Source of the DNA: Rhodothermus marinus DSM 4252 | Lineage (GTDB): Bacteria; Bacteroidota; Rhodothermia; Rhodothermales; Rhodothermaceae | NCBI RefSeq assembly: GCF_000024845.1 | Contig: NC_013501.1 | Coordinates: 252,001-316,000 of the forward strand | Direction: 5' to 3' | DNA: 64,000 nt | Part shown: positions 1 through 8,722 of the stretch, piece by piece | Numbering within the stretch: the stretch's first letter is position 1 | Layout of the letters: each line of letters opens with the position of its first letter | The notes under the pieces: generated by a model | Seen by the model: only the letters and a program-made list of their open reading frames with translations | Told to the model about the DNA's origin: nothing | Database searches by the model: none | Program-made: the position numbers and the translations under genes

Positions 1-2234
1 AAGTTCTGCAGGTTGAGCTGGCCGTCGGGGCTGACCGTGACGGCAAAGTAGATGGGGCGCTCCCAGTCGCGCTCGGCGTTGGTGCGGAGCATGTCGAGCA
101 CGGCGATGTCGGCTGCATAGAGCAGGTGCAGGTCGCGCGTGTAGGGCCGGCCCTCCAGGCGCCAGCGCATCGGACGCATGACGCGGCTGCTGTCTTCCGG
201 CGCAATGCCCAGGCGCTCGTAGTCGGTGGCCGGATTGAGCCGGACCGGCAGTTCGATCTCGCGTGGCTCCCAGGCCACCACGCTGAGGCGGTCGATCTGG
301 GCATCGCTCAGCGAGATGGGCAGCGGCGCCGACTTGCGGGCCCACTGGTGCTTGAGCTGCTTGATGTACCACGAGGTGTTCAGCAGCGACAGGTTGGCCA
401 CGCGCACGTCCTGACGCACGGCCTCGACCTCCTGCAGGTACCAGAGCGGATAGGTGTCGTTGTCGCCGTTGGTGAAGACGATGGCGTTGTCGTCCAGGCT
501 CATCAACAGATTCCAGGCGTAGTCGCGGGCCACGTAGCGGCCGCTCCGGTCGTGGTCGTCGTAGTTCTGCAGCAGCATGTGCAGCGGCACGGCCGCAAAG
601 ATCACCACGGCCGCACCCCAGAGCAACGGTCGCCGCAGCGTCTCTTTGAGCCGGTCTCGCAGGATTTCCAGCAATCCGGCCGCGCCGATACCCACCCACA
701 GGCTGAAGGCAAAGAAGCTCCCGACGTAGGAGTAGTCGCGTTCGCGCGGTTGCAGCGGCGTCTGGTTCAGGTAGAGAATGATCCCCACGCCGGTCACGAG
801 AAACAGTACGAGCACGCTGAAGGCCCGCCGCCAGTCGTGGTTGAAGTGGAACGCCATGCCCAGCAGGCCCAGCAACAGCGGCAGCGCGTAGTAAACGTTG
901 CGGGAGGCGCGCTCGCTGGGCGTCTGGAAGAAGTAGAGGTCTTTCTCACCGGGCAGAAAGCCTGTGATGGCGGGTGCGTCCTGCACGTCGCTGGCCTTTC
1001 CGACGAAGTTCCACAGGAAGTAGCGGATGTACATGTGGCCGAGCTGGTAGCGCAGGAAGAAGTCCAGGTCCGAGTCGTACTGGGCGTAGACGCGCAGGTG
1101 GCTCGGGTCCGGCGACCAGCGACGCGGAAAGAGCACCTGACGCGACTGGTCGATCTGGCCTGTCTGGTTGTTGTAGGTGGCGCCGCGCAGCAGGGGCGTT
1201 TCGCCGTACTGCTCGCGCTTCAGGTAGGAGACGAAGGCGTGGGGTGTCTCCGGGTCGTTCAGGTCGATGGGCGGATCGACGCTGCTCCGGATGATGATGA
1301 GCGCGTAGCTCGAATAGCCCAGCAGGATCATCGCCAGGCAGAGCATGGCCAGGTTGGCCGCGGGCTTCCGCTGGCGATGGGTGTAGTAGACGCCGCCCAC
1401 GACCAGCGCCAGCACTACCAGTCCGAACAGCAGCGGATCGCCACTCTTACCGGCCCAGTCGGGCAGCTCCTGAATGATGCCGGGATAGATGATCAGAAAG
1501 ATGATCGAAGAGACCACCAGTGCCCCGAAGATGCGCAGCCAGCGTTGCGCGGGGGTCCATTCCGGCCGCTCGAACTCCGTGAAAAAGACCAGCAGCGCCA
1601 CGAAAAACAGCGCCAGCAGGCTGAGCAGGTGTACCCCGATGGCCAGACCGAACAGGTAGGCGATGAGCACCAGGTAGCGGTTGGCCGAAAGGGCCGAGAG
1701 CGTGCCGCCGCGCCGCAGCATGGCCACTTCGGCGGCCGCCTGCTCGCTCCACCGCAACCCCAGCCACACCACCAGCGCGGTGAAGAGCATGGACATCGCG
1801 TACACCTCGGCCTCGACGGCATTGAACCAGAACGAATCGGTCACGGCGAACGTGCAGGCGCCCACCACGCCACCCGCCAGTGCGATGAAGTCGTCCGTCC
1901 ACGTGCGCTGGTCGGCCGGCGGTTGCCAGTGGCGGATCAGGCGCACGATAATCAGAAAGGTCAGCAGGACGGTGACCGCGCTCGAAAGCGCCGACACCCA
2001 GTTGACGGCCAGGGCTACCAGTTCGCGCGACGGCGCCAGCATCGAGAAAAGCCGGGCCACCAGCATGTAGAAGGGCGCACCCGGCGGATGCATCACCTCC
2101 AGACCAAAGACGCTGGCAATGAACTCGCCGGAATCCCAGAACGAAACGGTCGGGGCAATGGTCAGGCCGTAGAGAACCAGCGCGTACAGGAAAACCGCAG
2201 CGGCTACGAAACGCTCAATCAGGGTGCGACGCAT
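1..2234 (-). CDS. DUF2723 / TMEM260-like polytopic membrane protein (C-terminus beyond window)
   Basis: About 744 codons are visible; the reading frame stays open to the window edge, so the C-terminus is missing. The N-terminus reads MRRTLIERFVAAAVFLYALV, and a first membrane segment is followed by the family hallmark TVSFWDSGEFIAS and then HPPGAPFYML. Many hydrophobic segments follow through about residue 450, then a more soluble tail. DUF2723 proteins are GT-C-fold membrane proteins related to protein O-mannosyltransferases and common in Bacteroidota. The acidic DSGE motif after the first helix is what would be expected of a GT-C active site. The glycosyl donor and acceptor are unknown. The gene begins 66 bp after rtcA on the same strand and may be cotranscribed with it. 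The family call is strong; activity is inferred. Confidence 0.85.
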   Translation of the reverse strand, partial: MRRTLIERFVAAAVFLYALVLYGLTIAPTVSFWDSGEFIASVFGLEVMHPPGAPFYMLVARLFSMLAPSRELVALAVNWVSALSSAVTVLLTFLIIVRLIRHWQPPADQRTWTDDFIALAGGVVGACTFAVTDSFWFNAVEAEVYAMSMLFTALVVWLGLRWSEQAAAEVAMLRRGGTLSALSANRYLVLIAYLFGLAIGVHLLSLLALFFVALLVFFTEFERPEWTPAQRWLRIFGALVVSSIIFLIIYPGIIQELPDWAGKSGDPLLFGLVVLALVVGGVYYTHRQRKPAANLAMLCLAMILLGYSSYALIIIRSSVDPPIDLNDPETPHAFVSYLKREQYGETPLLRGATYNNQTGQIDQSRQVLFPRRWSPDPSHLRVYAQYDSDLDFFLRYQLGHMYIRYFLWNFVGKASDVQDAPAITGFLPGEKDLYFFQTPSERASRNVYYALPLLLGLLGMAFHFNHDWRRAFSVLVLFLVTGVGIILYLNQTPLQPRERDYSYVGSFFAFSLWVGIGAAGLLEILRDRLKETLRRPLLWGAAVVIFAAVPLHMLLQNYDDHDRSGRYVARDYAWNLLMSLDDNAIVFTNGDNDTYPLWYLQEVEAVRQDVRVANLSLLNTSWYIKQLKHQWARKSAPLPISLSDAQIDRLSVVAWEPREIELPVRLNPATDYERLGIAPEDSSRVMRPMRWRLEGRPYTRDLHLLYAADIAVLDMLRTNAERDWERPIYFAVTVSPDGQLNLQN

Positions 2235-2300
2235 CGGGGCAGGGGTTGGTCTCTCCTGAAAAAACGCCTTTCTAACGCCGCCTGCTATGGCGGGTTGCGA

Positions 2301-3386
2301 TCAGGGAGCCGTCGCCGTCCTATCGGGAATCGGCTGCAGCGCTGTGCCCTCGACCGAAAGCCTTCGCCCCTGCAATTCCACGGTCACGTTGAAGAACGCT
2401 TCCACGAGCCAGCAGCTCGAAGCCACGTGATCGGTCACTTCAGGCACATGGTAGGCCGACGTTCCGTCGGCCAGTGCGACGTAGGGGATGAGCTGGTCGG
2501 CCAGGTGGCGATCGACGGTGGCACCGCTTCGCAGGTCTTCGAGGAGCATGCGGGCCACGTTGTCGGCGATGGCCTCCGAAGGGCGTCCGGGTGCGCCGGC
2601 CTGATCGGCGCCCAGCAGCGCGCCGGTGTCGGTCTCGACGAAAACGGCCAGCGCGGCGCCTGGCTGGTAGGCGCTCGTGTCGTCGATCGTCTCAATGTGT
2701 GGCTCCGGAAGTCCGGCTTCGAGCAGGCGCTGGCGACAGCGATCGGCCATGCGCCGGGCCACGCGGCGTTGCTTCAGGTGGGAGGCCAGCGCCACGCCGA
2801 AAACGCGCACGGGACGTCCCTGCTGCTCCAGGCGGAGCGGACGCAGCGGCGCCTGGAGCGGTGTCACGTCCAGCAGCAGCTCGCCGCCGCCCCGAGGCAC
2901 GTAGCCCGGCCGTAGCATCTCCAGTCGGGCTACCAGTCCCATGCGATGCAGCAAGGGCAGCAGCGCATGGCGCAGGTGAAAGTAGGTCGGGGCGAAGTCC
3001 TGAAAAAGCCCGCCGCGGATAAGTGCCCGGCTCGGGCCGTCGGCGAAGGCCAGCACAGGCAGCACGGTCTGCACCAGCAGCGTGGCGGAGCCGGCCGTGC
3101 CGATATCCCATCGATACGTGCCGCCGCGCGGACGACGGCGAGGCACGAAGGTCAGCCGTTGACTTCCGACCTCGGCACCCTCCAGACGGGCATCGACCAG
3201 CTCGGCCACGGCCTCGACGGCCTTCAGGTGCTGGGGACGCAGGCCCGGCGGCTGGCGGCGTGCCCGCACATTGTAGAGACGGAGCGGACGGCCCACCAGG
3301 GCTGCCAGTGCCACGGCCTGGCGCACGAGCGTGCCGCTTCCGGAGTGCCGGCTTCCGTCGAGACTCAGCGGTGCAGGTGTGCTCAT
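2301..3386 (-). CDS. rtcA: RNA 3'-terminal phosphate cyclase
   Basis: This 361-residue protein has the length of RtcA, which uses ATP through a histidyl-AMP intermediate to convert RNA 3'-phosphate ends to 2',3'-cyclic phosphates. The key segment GATVDRHLADQLIPYVALAD carries the expected nucleophile, His294. YVPRGGGELLL (162-172) is the conserved central motif. The N-terminal glycine loop is altered: DGSRHSGSGTLVR replaces the usual DG(E)GGGQ-type loop. The ATG at 3386 was chosen because it overlaps the rsmI stop (ATGA), implying translational coupling; the open frame upstream of it is only a shadow inside rsmI. No RtcB ligase or RtcR regulator is in the window. Family assignment is strong; the altered loop leaves some doubt about full activity. 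Confidence 0.88.
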   Translation of the reverse strand: MSTPAPLSLDGSRHSGSGTLVRQAVALAALVGRPLRLYNVRARRQPPGLRPQHLKAVEAVAELVDARLEGAEVGSQRLTFVPRRRPRGGTYRWDIGTAGSATLLVQTVLPVLAFADGPSRALIRGGLFQDFAPTYFHLRHALLPLLHRMGLVARLEMLRPGYVPRGGGELLLDVTPLQAPLRPLRLEQQGRPVRVFGVALASHLKQRRVARRMADRCRQRLLEAGLPEPHIETIDDTSAYQPGAALAVFVETDTGALLGADQAGAPGRPSEAIADNVARMLLEDLRSGATVDRHLADQLIPYVALADGTSAYHVPEVTDHVASSCWLVEAFFNVTVELQGRRLSVEGTALQPIPDRTATAP

Positions 3387-4123
3387 GAGGTGGTCTCCGA
3401 GGTGTAGGACGAAACGACCACGGCCCGGTCGCGCGGCCAGTCGGGATCGGGCCGGTAACCCGTCCCGGCCACAACGAGCACCAGCTCGCCCCGGACGCGC
3501 GGTTGCGCGGCATAGTACGCATGGAGCGTGCGCAGCGTGCCCCGCGCGAATTCTTCGAACGCCTTGGTCAGCTCGCGGGCCACGACGGCCGGACGTTCGT
3601 CGCCCAGCGCGCGGGCCAGGTCGTCCAGCGTGCGCAGCAGCCGGTGAGGCGATTCGTACAGCACGATCGTGCGCGGCTCGGAAGCCAGCTCGGTCAGCCG
3701 TTTCTGACGCCCCTTTTTGGTCGGCAGAAAGCCTTCGAACACGAACCGATCGGTGGGCAGCCCGCTGGCGGCCAGCGCCGGCACGAAGGCCGTCGGACCC
3801 GGCAGCGCCACGACCGGAATGCGCCGCCGCAGGCACTCGCGCACCAGGTAAAAACCGGGATCGCTGATGCCGGGCGTGCCGGCGTCGGTGATCAGCGCCA
3901 CCCGCGCTCCGGCTTCCATGCGGGCCACCAGTTCGGCCGCTTTCCGGGCTTCGTTGTGGGCGTGGTAGCTCATGGTGGGCGTCGTGATGCCGTAGTGCCG
4001 GAGCAGCTTGGCCGAAGTGCGCGTGTCCTCACACGCGATCAGGTCCACCTCGCGCAGAATGCGCAGTGCCCGCAGCGTGAGGTCTTCCAGATTACCGATG
4101 GGCGTAGGAACGAGATAGAGCAT
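3383..4123 (-). CDS. rsmI: 16S rRNA (cytidine1402-2'-O)-methyltransferase
   Basis: This 246-residue SAM-dependent tetrapyrrole-methylase-fold enzyme 2'-O-methylates C1402 of 16S rRNA in the ribosomal P site. It opens with MLYLVPTPIGNLEDLTLRAL, the RsmI signature, has CEDTRTSAKLL at 31-41 and the SAM-binding DAGTPGISDPG at 80-90. The protein is somewhat shorter than E. coli RsmI (286 residues) and lacks most of the C-terminal extension. Its start lies 32 bp inside the 3' end of the LptF/G gene, and its stop overlaps the rtcA start, so three genes are tightly packed. Confidence 0.95.
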   Translation of the reverse strand: MLYLVPTPIGNLEDLTLRALRILREVDLIACEDTRTSAKLLRHYGITTPTMSYHAHNEARKAAELVARMEAGARVALITDAGTPGISDPGFYLVRECLRRRIPVVALPGPTAFVPALAASGLPTDRFVFEGFLPTKKGRQKRLTELASEPRTIVLYESPHRLLRTLDDLARALGDERPAVVARELTKAFEEFARGTLRTLHAYYAAQPRVRGELVLVVAGTGYRPDPDWPRDRAVVVSSYTSETTS

Positions 4124-5537
4124 GGCGCAGCGCCTTGAGTTTGCAGGTCAGCCAGGTCAGTGGGCGCGTCACGCGCAGGTCGAACGAAACGTACACGAAC
4201 AGCGCCACCCCGAGCAACCCCATCACCAGATTGGGCAGCCACATGCCGATCCAGGGGGTCAGATAGCCCCGGTCGGCCAGCTTTTCGCCCTGCACGAGCG
4301 TGATCCAGTAGAACAGAAAAATTGCCAGCGCCAGACCGCCGGCCAGTCCCAGGCCGCCCCGACGTACGCTCAGCCCCAGCGGCATGCCGATGAGCACAAA
4401 GATCAGACAGGCGACCGCAATGGAAAACTTCTTGTGGATCTCGACGCGGTAGCGGTCGGCGCGCCGCTCGGTCCACTGAATCGAACGCTGCAGGTCTTCG
4501 ATCTCGGTCTGAAGCCGGCGGGTTTGCTGGAGGGCCAGTTCGTAGAGCGTGGCCCGCTGGCTTTCCGAAAGACCCCGAAGGGCCGGTCGCGTGGCCTGAC
4601 GGGCGGAGTCGGCTGCAGCCCGTTGTAGAGGCGGCGGTTCAGGTGCAGGCGCAGCGCTCACCGTGTCGCCCAGCACGCGCAGCAGGAGCTGGCGAATGCG
4701 GGCCCGGTTGCGCTGCACTTCCGCCGCCATCGAATCGACCAGCGCCAGCATCTGGGGCGTGGGCGTCGTGCGGTCGGTGCGGTAGCCTTCTTCCTGGCTC
4801 CGGGTGAACACGAAGTCCGACAGGTCCAGCCGCAGCCGGTAGCGGGCAAACGCCAGCCGTTCGTACCGCTCCTGTCCTTCGAGGCGACGCAGTCGGTGAA
4901 ATTCGCCGTCTTCCAGAATCAGATCGATGAAGCGTCCGCCTGCGATGGGTTGAAGCAGGCCCCGTTGCGCCTTCAGCACGGCATGTTCGCCGCTGTTGCG
5001 GTAGTCGTAGATCGTCACGTCCCGCAGCGAGTCGGTTTCGGGATCGCGATGCTGCACGAGGATGCTGTAGCCTTCGATCCCGTCGTAGAAGACACCGGGC
5101 TGGAGCTGAAAGCCGGGCTTTTTGCGCTGGATGTCGATCCAGAGGTTGCGGGCGCGGTGATTGGCCTCGGGCAGGATCAGGTTGTTGAAGTACATCATGG
5201 CGCCGGTGAGCACCAGCCCCACGATGAGCAGCGGCCAGGTCAGTTGCGGCAGCGAGATGCCCGCACTTTTGATCACCTGATAGGCGTTTGACTCGGCCAG
5301 CCGCCCGAACGTCATGATCATGGCGATCAGCGTGGCCATGGGCACGGCCAGCACCACCATGTAAGCCAGGTTGTAGCTGATCAGCTCCAGGATGACGCCC
5401 AGCGGCAGGCCTTTGCCGACCAGATCGGGCAGGTACTTGATGAGAAATTGCATGATAAGGAGAAACATCAGCGTGCCGAACCAGCCCAGAAACGGGCCGG
5501 GCAGCATGCCGAGCGTCATGCGGTGGAGCCGCTTCAT
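4092..5537 (-). CDS. LptF/LptG family permease (YjgP/YjgQ)
   Basis: This 481-residue inner-membrane protein belongs to the LptF/LptG family, which pairs with the ATPase LptB to extract lipopolysaccharide towards the outer membrane. Three N-terminal helices lie at roughly 15-35, 55-80 and 100-120, with the family segment GRLAESNAYQVIKSAGIS between them. A periplasmic domain follows, then HKKFSIAVACLIFVLIGMPLG and two further C-terminal helices. The periplasmic part is enlarged by a charged, probably coiled-coil stretch at about 250-360 that E. coli LptF/G do not have. Bacteroidota often carry a single such gene or two unlinked ones, so F versus G cannot be decided. It starts 10 bp after the upstream phosphoesterase gene. 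Confidence 0.9.
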   Translation of the reverse strand: MKRLHRMTLGMLPGPFLGWFGTLMFLLIMQFLIKYLPDLVGKGLPLGVILELISYNLAYMVVLAVPMATLIAMIMTFGRLAESNAYQVIKSAGISLPQLTWPLLIVGLVLTGAMMYFNNLILPEANHRARNLWIDIQRKKPGFQLQPGVFYDGIEGYSILVQHRDPETDSLRDVTIYDYRNSGEHAVLKAQRGLLQPIAGGRFIDLILEDGEFHRLRRLEGQERYERLAFARYRLRLDLSDFVFTRSQEEGYRTDRTTPTPQMLALVDSMAAEVQRNRARIRQLLLRVLGDTVSAAPAPEPPPLQRAAADSARQATRPALRGLSESQRATLYELALQQTRRLQTEIEDLQRSIQWTERRADRYRVEIHKKFSIAVACLIFVLIGMPLGLSVRRGGLGLAGGLALAIFLFYWITLVQGEKLADRGYLTPWIGMWLPNLVMGLLGVALFVYVSFDLRVTRPLTWLTCKLKALRHALSRSYAHR

Positions 5538-5547
5538 GGCGGGCCGT

Positions 5548-6804
5548 TCAGGCGCGGCGCAACGTGACCAGCGTGATTTCGGGGCGGATGCCCAGCCGGA
5601 GCGGCGGGCCGACGGTACCCACGCCCCGGTTGACGTACAGGTACTGGCGGCCCCGGCGGGATGGCGCGGGTTCGACGTAGAGCCCGGCCCAGCGCTGGTA
5701 GACGAGCCGGGCCAGTCCCCAGCGCAACGGACCCAGCTCGACGCCGATCTGGCCGCCGTGCGTGTGGCCGCAGAGCATCAGGTCGATGTCGGGATAGCCG
5801 GGCCGCACCTCCAGATCCCAGAACGTCGGGTCGTGCGCCAGCAGCAGCCGGAACTCCTCGCCGTTCGGGTCGGGCTCCAGGCCCTGGAGTGCCCGGGGCA
5901 GATCGGCAAAGCGCTGGTGGAAGCCCGTGTTGTCGGTACCGATCAGGTGCAGGCGGGCTCCGTCGATCTGGAACGTATGGTGGGCATTGATGAGCAGCCG
6001 CAACGGGGTCTGCTCGTGCAGTCGTCGCACCACGTCGGGCGTGTGGGCGTAGTGGTCGTGGTTGCCCAGGCAACCCCAGACGCCCAGTTCGGCCTTCAGC
6101 TTACGCAGCGCCGGGAGGATGATGGGCAGTTCGTCGGCGTCGTGGTTGACGTAGTCGCCCGTGATGACGATCAGGTCGGGCTTGAGCGCCAGCAGCAGTT
6201 CGACGGCCTCGTGGGCCGGCCGCTCGTCGAAAAACGAGCCGGCGTGCAGGTCCGAAATCTGACCGATGGTCAGTCCGTCAAGCGCCCGGGGCAGGTCGGG
6301 GACGGGCAGCGTCACGCGATGGACGGTGAAGTCGTACAGCGTGCGCAGCACGCCGTGTCCGACGGCCAAGAACGGCAGGGCGGCGGCCGACCAGCCCAGC
6401 TTCTGCAGAAATTCGGCGCGACTCATGCGGCGGGCAGGGTTCGTTGAGGGAGCGGAAGGTGTCGGCGACGCCGGACGCAGGCGCGCCATCAGGCGGGAAA
6501 TCAGTCGCAGGCCGTCTTTGAGCAACAGCACCAGCGCGATGGGCACCTTGGGCACATAGTAAAAGGCCCAGAAGCCGAAAAACAGCGCGCGGGCCAGCTT
6601 GGGCTCCACCTCCCACCACCGAAACAGCAGAAAGTAGCCCGGTAGTGCCAGCGGCATCGTCCACAGCAGCACCCGGTAGATGGCCAGCGTCCAGCGCAGC
6701 GCCGGTCGGGGCCGGGCAAAGCGACGCCAGTTCACGTACACGTATCCGTCGATGGCCAGCGTCAGCAGCACGAGCCCGACCGAAAACAGCGCAAACCGCC
6801 CCAT
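5548..6804 (-). CDS. Membrane-anchored metallophosphoesterase (YkuE/YaeI-like)
   Basis: This 418-residue protein has several N-terminal membrane segments (about 1-20, 42-62, 72-98) and a calcineurin-type phosphoesterase domain from about 175. Metal ligands are visible in order: ISDLHAG (Asp185, His187), ITGDYVNHD (Asp217), CLGNHDHY (Asn248, His249) and a late CGHTHGGQIG. Relatives of this type act on phospholipid or lipid A-type substrates at the membrane surface (YaeI is a phosphodiesterase), but the substrate here is unknown. SRAEFLQKLGWSAAALPFLA at about 128-147 looks like a Tat-type or internal signal, suggesting the catalytic domain is outside the cytoplasm. It lies 10 bp upstream of the LptF/G gene, which hints at an envelope-lipid role. 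Confidence 0.82.
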   Translation of the reverse strand: MGRFALFSVGLVLLTLAIDGYVYVNWRRFARPRPALRWTLAIYRVLLWTMPLALPGYFLLFRWWEVEPKLARALFFGFWAFYYVPKVPIALVLLLKDGLRLISRLMARLRPASPTPSAPSTNPARRMSRAEFLQKLGWSAAALPFLAVGHGVLRTLYDFTVHRVTLPVPDLPRALDGLTIGQISDLHAGSFFDERPAHEAVELLLALKPDLIVITGDYVNHDADELPIILPALRKLKAELGVWGCLGNHDHYAHTPDVVRRLHEQTPLRLLINAHHTFQIDGARLHLIGTDNTGFHQRFADLPRALQGLEPDPNGEEFRLLLAHDPTFWDLEVRPGYPDIDLMLCGHTHGGQIGVELGPLRWGLARLVYQRWAGLYVEPAPSRRGRQYLYVNRGVGTVGPPLRLGIRPEITLVTLRRA

Positions 6805-6909
6805 ACGTACGACGTTCGTTTCCTTCCGGTCGTTGGCCTAAGCAGCACGGAAAGGCCCTGGAGATGTTCCGCCTCGTGCCGAGCGCCGCGTGAAAAACCG
6901 GTCAGCCGC

Positions 6910-6940
6910 TTTCAAAAACGCCGTGGGCGTGATAAGTTTG
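6910..6940 (+). promoter_or_regulatory. Bacteroidota-type promoter of the MBL hydrolase gene
   Basis: TAAGTTTG at 6933-6940 matches the Bacteroidota -7 consensus TAnnTTTG exactly, with a TTTC -33-like element about 20 bp upstream (6910-6913). The start codon at 6966 follows 25 bp downstream, leaving a short leader. Confidence 0.5.
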
Positions 6941-6965
6941 CCCGAAACCGACGGAACCGGTCGCC

Positions 6966-7613
6966 ATGAAAATCCACCGCTTCACGTTCAACCCGTTTCA
7001 GACGAACTGTTACATCTGTCACGACGGCGACGAGGCCGTGCTGATCGATCCGTCCTGCCACACGCGTGCCGAGCAGCAGGCCGTGGTCGATTACCTGGAA
7101 CGCAACGGATTGCGGCTGCGCCATCTGCTGCTGACGCACGGCCACATCGATCACATCTTCGGATGCCGGTTTTTCAGCGAGTATGCGGGGAAAGGCTTCT
7201 GGATGCACCGGGCCGACGTGCCGTTTCTGGAGCAGGCCGAAGCGCAGGGGCAGTTCTTCGGCGTGTCGGTCGAGCCGCCTCCGCCGCCGGAAGGCTTTCT
7301 GGACGAAGGCGACACGATCACGTTCGGCCAGACCACCTGGACGGTGCTGCACACGCCGGGGCACTCGCCGGGCTCCATCAGCTTCTACGATGAAAAGCAT
7401 AAACTGGTGATCGTGGGCGACGTGCTCTTTCAGGGATCGATCGGACGCACCGACCTGCCCGGCGGCAGCCTGCCCGTGCTCATGCAGTCGATCTTTCAGA
7501 AGCTGGTCCCGCTGGGCGACGACACGCGCGTCTATCCGGGGCACGGACCCGAGACCACCATCGGCCGGGAGCGGCGGCACAATCCGTTTCTGACCGGTGC
7601 TTTTCCGTTGTAA
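6966..7613 (+). CDS. MBL-fold hydrolase, glyoxalase II-like
   Basis: This 215-residue cytoplasmic metallo-beta-lactamase-fold protein resembles short YcbL/GloB-type hydroxyacylglutathione hydrolases. The dinuclear metal motif is THGHIDH (His58, His60, Asp62, His63), with later ligands in HTPGHSPGSI, IVGDVLF and YPGHGPETT. It lacks the C-terminal glutathione-binding helices of classical glyoxalase II. In an organism that probably makes bacillithiol it may act on a bacillithiol thioester, but this is inference. It is transcribed alone, convergent with the next gene (26 bp gap). Confidence 0.85.
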   Translation: MKIHRFTFNPFQTNCYICHDGDEAVLIDPSCHTRAEQQAVVDYLERNGLRLRHLLLTHGHIDHIFGCRFFSEYAGKGFWMHRADVPFLEQAEAQGQFFGVSVEPPPPPEGFLDEGDTITFGQTTWTVLHTPGHSPGSISFYDEKHKLVIVGDVLFQGSIGRTDLPGGSLPVLMQSIFQKLVPLGDDTRVYPGHGPETTIGRERRHNPFLTGAFPL

Positions 7614-7639
7614 AAAAGGCGGCGGCGCGTGCTTTTCGT

Positions 7640-8716
7640 TCAGGGGTGGCCCATAACGGCCCGGAGGTAGAAAGCCACCGAGGCCGGACGGCTCCGCTCG
7701 AGCACGATCTGCGTGGAGCACCATACCAGTTCGCCCATGGTCAGGCAGCGCTCGAAGCGGGCGTCGCCGTAATGCTCGGCCAGTTGCGCGCCCAGGCGGC
7801 GGACGTTCTCCTCGGGTGCGATCAGGTCTTCCTGCATCACCTCCATGAGCGCCTGGAAGCGCCCGTGCGAGACGCGCATCCGATTGGCGATCAGCGCCCG
7901 CTCTTCCTTCTGGTACTGGACGATCGTCTCTTCGGGCAGGTACTCGGCCACCAGTTCCACGAAAGGCGCATTCTGCGGAAAGCATTCGGGCAGATAGACC
8001 TCCTTGCGCCAGTGGTGGCTCTGCTGGTCGAAGTCGATCGGCCGGATCCGGTAATGCCACTTTTCGAGATCGGGCGTGCCGTCGATGACGAAGTTGCCCG
8101 CGTGCATGTCGCCCAGCAGCCGCACGAAGCAGCGCTCGTTGAACTTGACGAACTCTTTGGCCAGCCGCACCTGGTCGAACCGGTTCGTCGGCATGTGGTC
8201 TTTAAGAAAGTCGTCGCCGGGAATGCCGATGATGTGCTCTTCGATGATCGTGTCGCCCCAGACGAAGTAGTTGATGCGGTTGGGCGAGAGAATGTGTTCC
8301 AGTTCGAGGCCGTAGATGCGGTTGGCATCGACACGCTTGACGTAGAAGTAGTCGAAGTTGTCGTTGAGCGCGTTGACGATGCGCACGCGAAACGGCGAGG
8401 TGTTGCCGTAGAGGCACAGGTCGATGCGGTCGATGTAGAGGTGGTCGGCGATGGAGAAGTCGCCGTCGGCCTTCAGGAGCGCGTAGGTGAGCCGCAGGCG
8501 GTCGTGGATTTCTTTCTGTTCCAGTTCCGGATAGAAGACCGTGGACCAGAGCGTGTCGCGGCCCTGCTCGTCGTAGAACGGGATGGCGTTGTTGTAGCGA
8601 AGCAGGTCGTCGTAGCGGATGCCGCCGTCGTAGATGCGGCCGTAGCGTTCCAGATAGGAACGCAGGTAGTCGCTGATCGGGTAGGCCGGCTTTTTACGGC
8701 TGATCAGATGCGCCAT
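7640..8716 (-). CDS. Conserved hypothetical with kinase-like motifs, bshA neighbour
   Basis: I do not recognise this 358-residue cytoplasmic protein as a named family. It has no signal or membrane segment. Residues 201-231 read LGDMHAGNFVID, then IRPIDFDQQ, which resembles the catalytic loop (HxDxxxxN-like: Asp203, His205, Asn208) and the metal-binding DFD (Asp228-Asp230) of aminoglycoside-phosphotransferase or HipA-type kinases. FYVKRVD near 124-130 could supply the ATP-contacting lysine (Lys127). The gene lies 6 bp downstream of bshA on the same strand, so the two are almost certainly cotranscribed. A small-molecule or sugar kinase role is a guess; a structure prediction would decide whether the kinase fold is real. 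Confidence 0.6.
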   Translation of the reverse strand: MAHLISRKKPAYPISDYLRSYLERYGRIYDGGIRYDDLLRYNNAIPFYDEQGRDTLWSTVFYPELEQKEIHDRLRLTYALLKADGDFSIADHLYIDRIDLCLYGNTSPFRVRIVNALNDNFDYFYVKRVDANRIYGLELEHILSPNRINYFVWGDTIIEEHIIGIPGDDFLKDHMPTNRFDQVRLAKEFVKFNERCFVRLLGDMHAGNFVIDGTPDLEKWHYRIRPIDFDQQSHHWRKEVYLPECFPQNAPFVELVAEYLPEETIVQYQKEERALIANRMRVSHGRFQALMEVMQEDLIAPEENVRRLGAQLAEHYGDARFERCLTMGELVWCSTQIVLERSRPASVAFYLRAVMGHP

Positions 8717-8722
8717 GATCGG

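Noticed and set aside
126-2915. 929-codon open frame on the plus strand
   Set aside because: It is antisense to the DUF2723 and rtcA genes, whose protein motifs are clear. High GC with few stop codons creates such long shadows.
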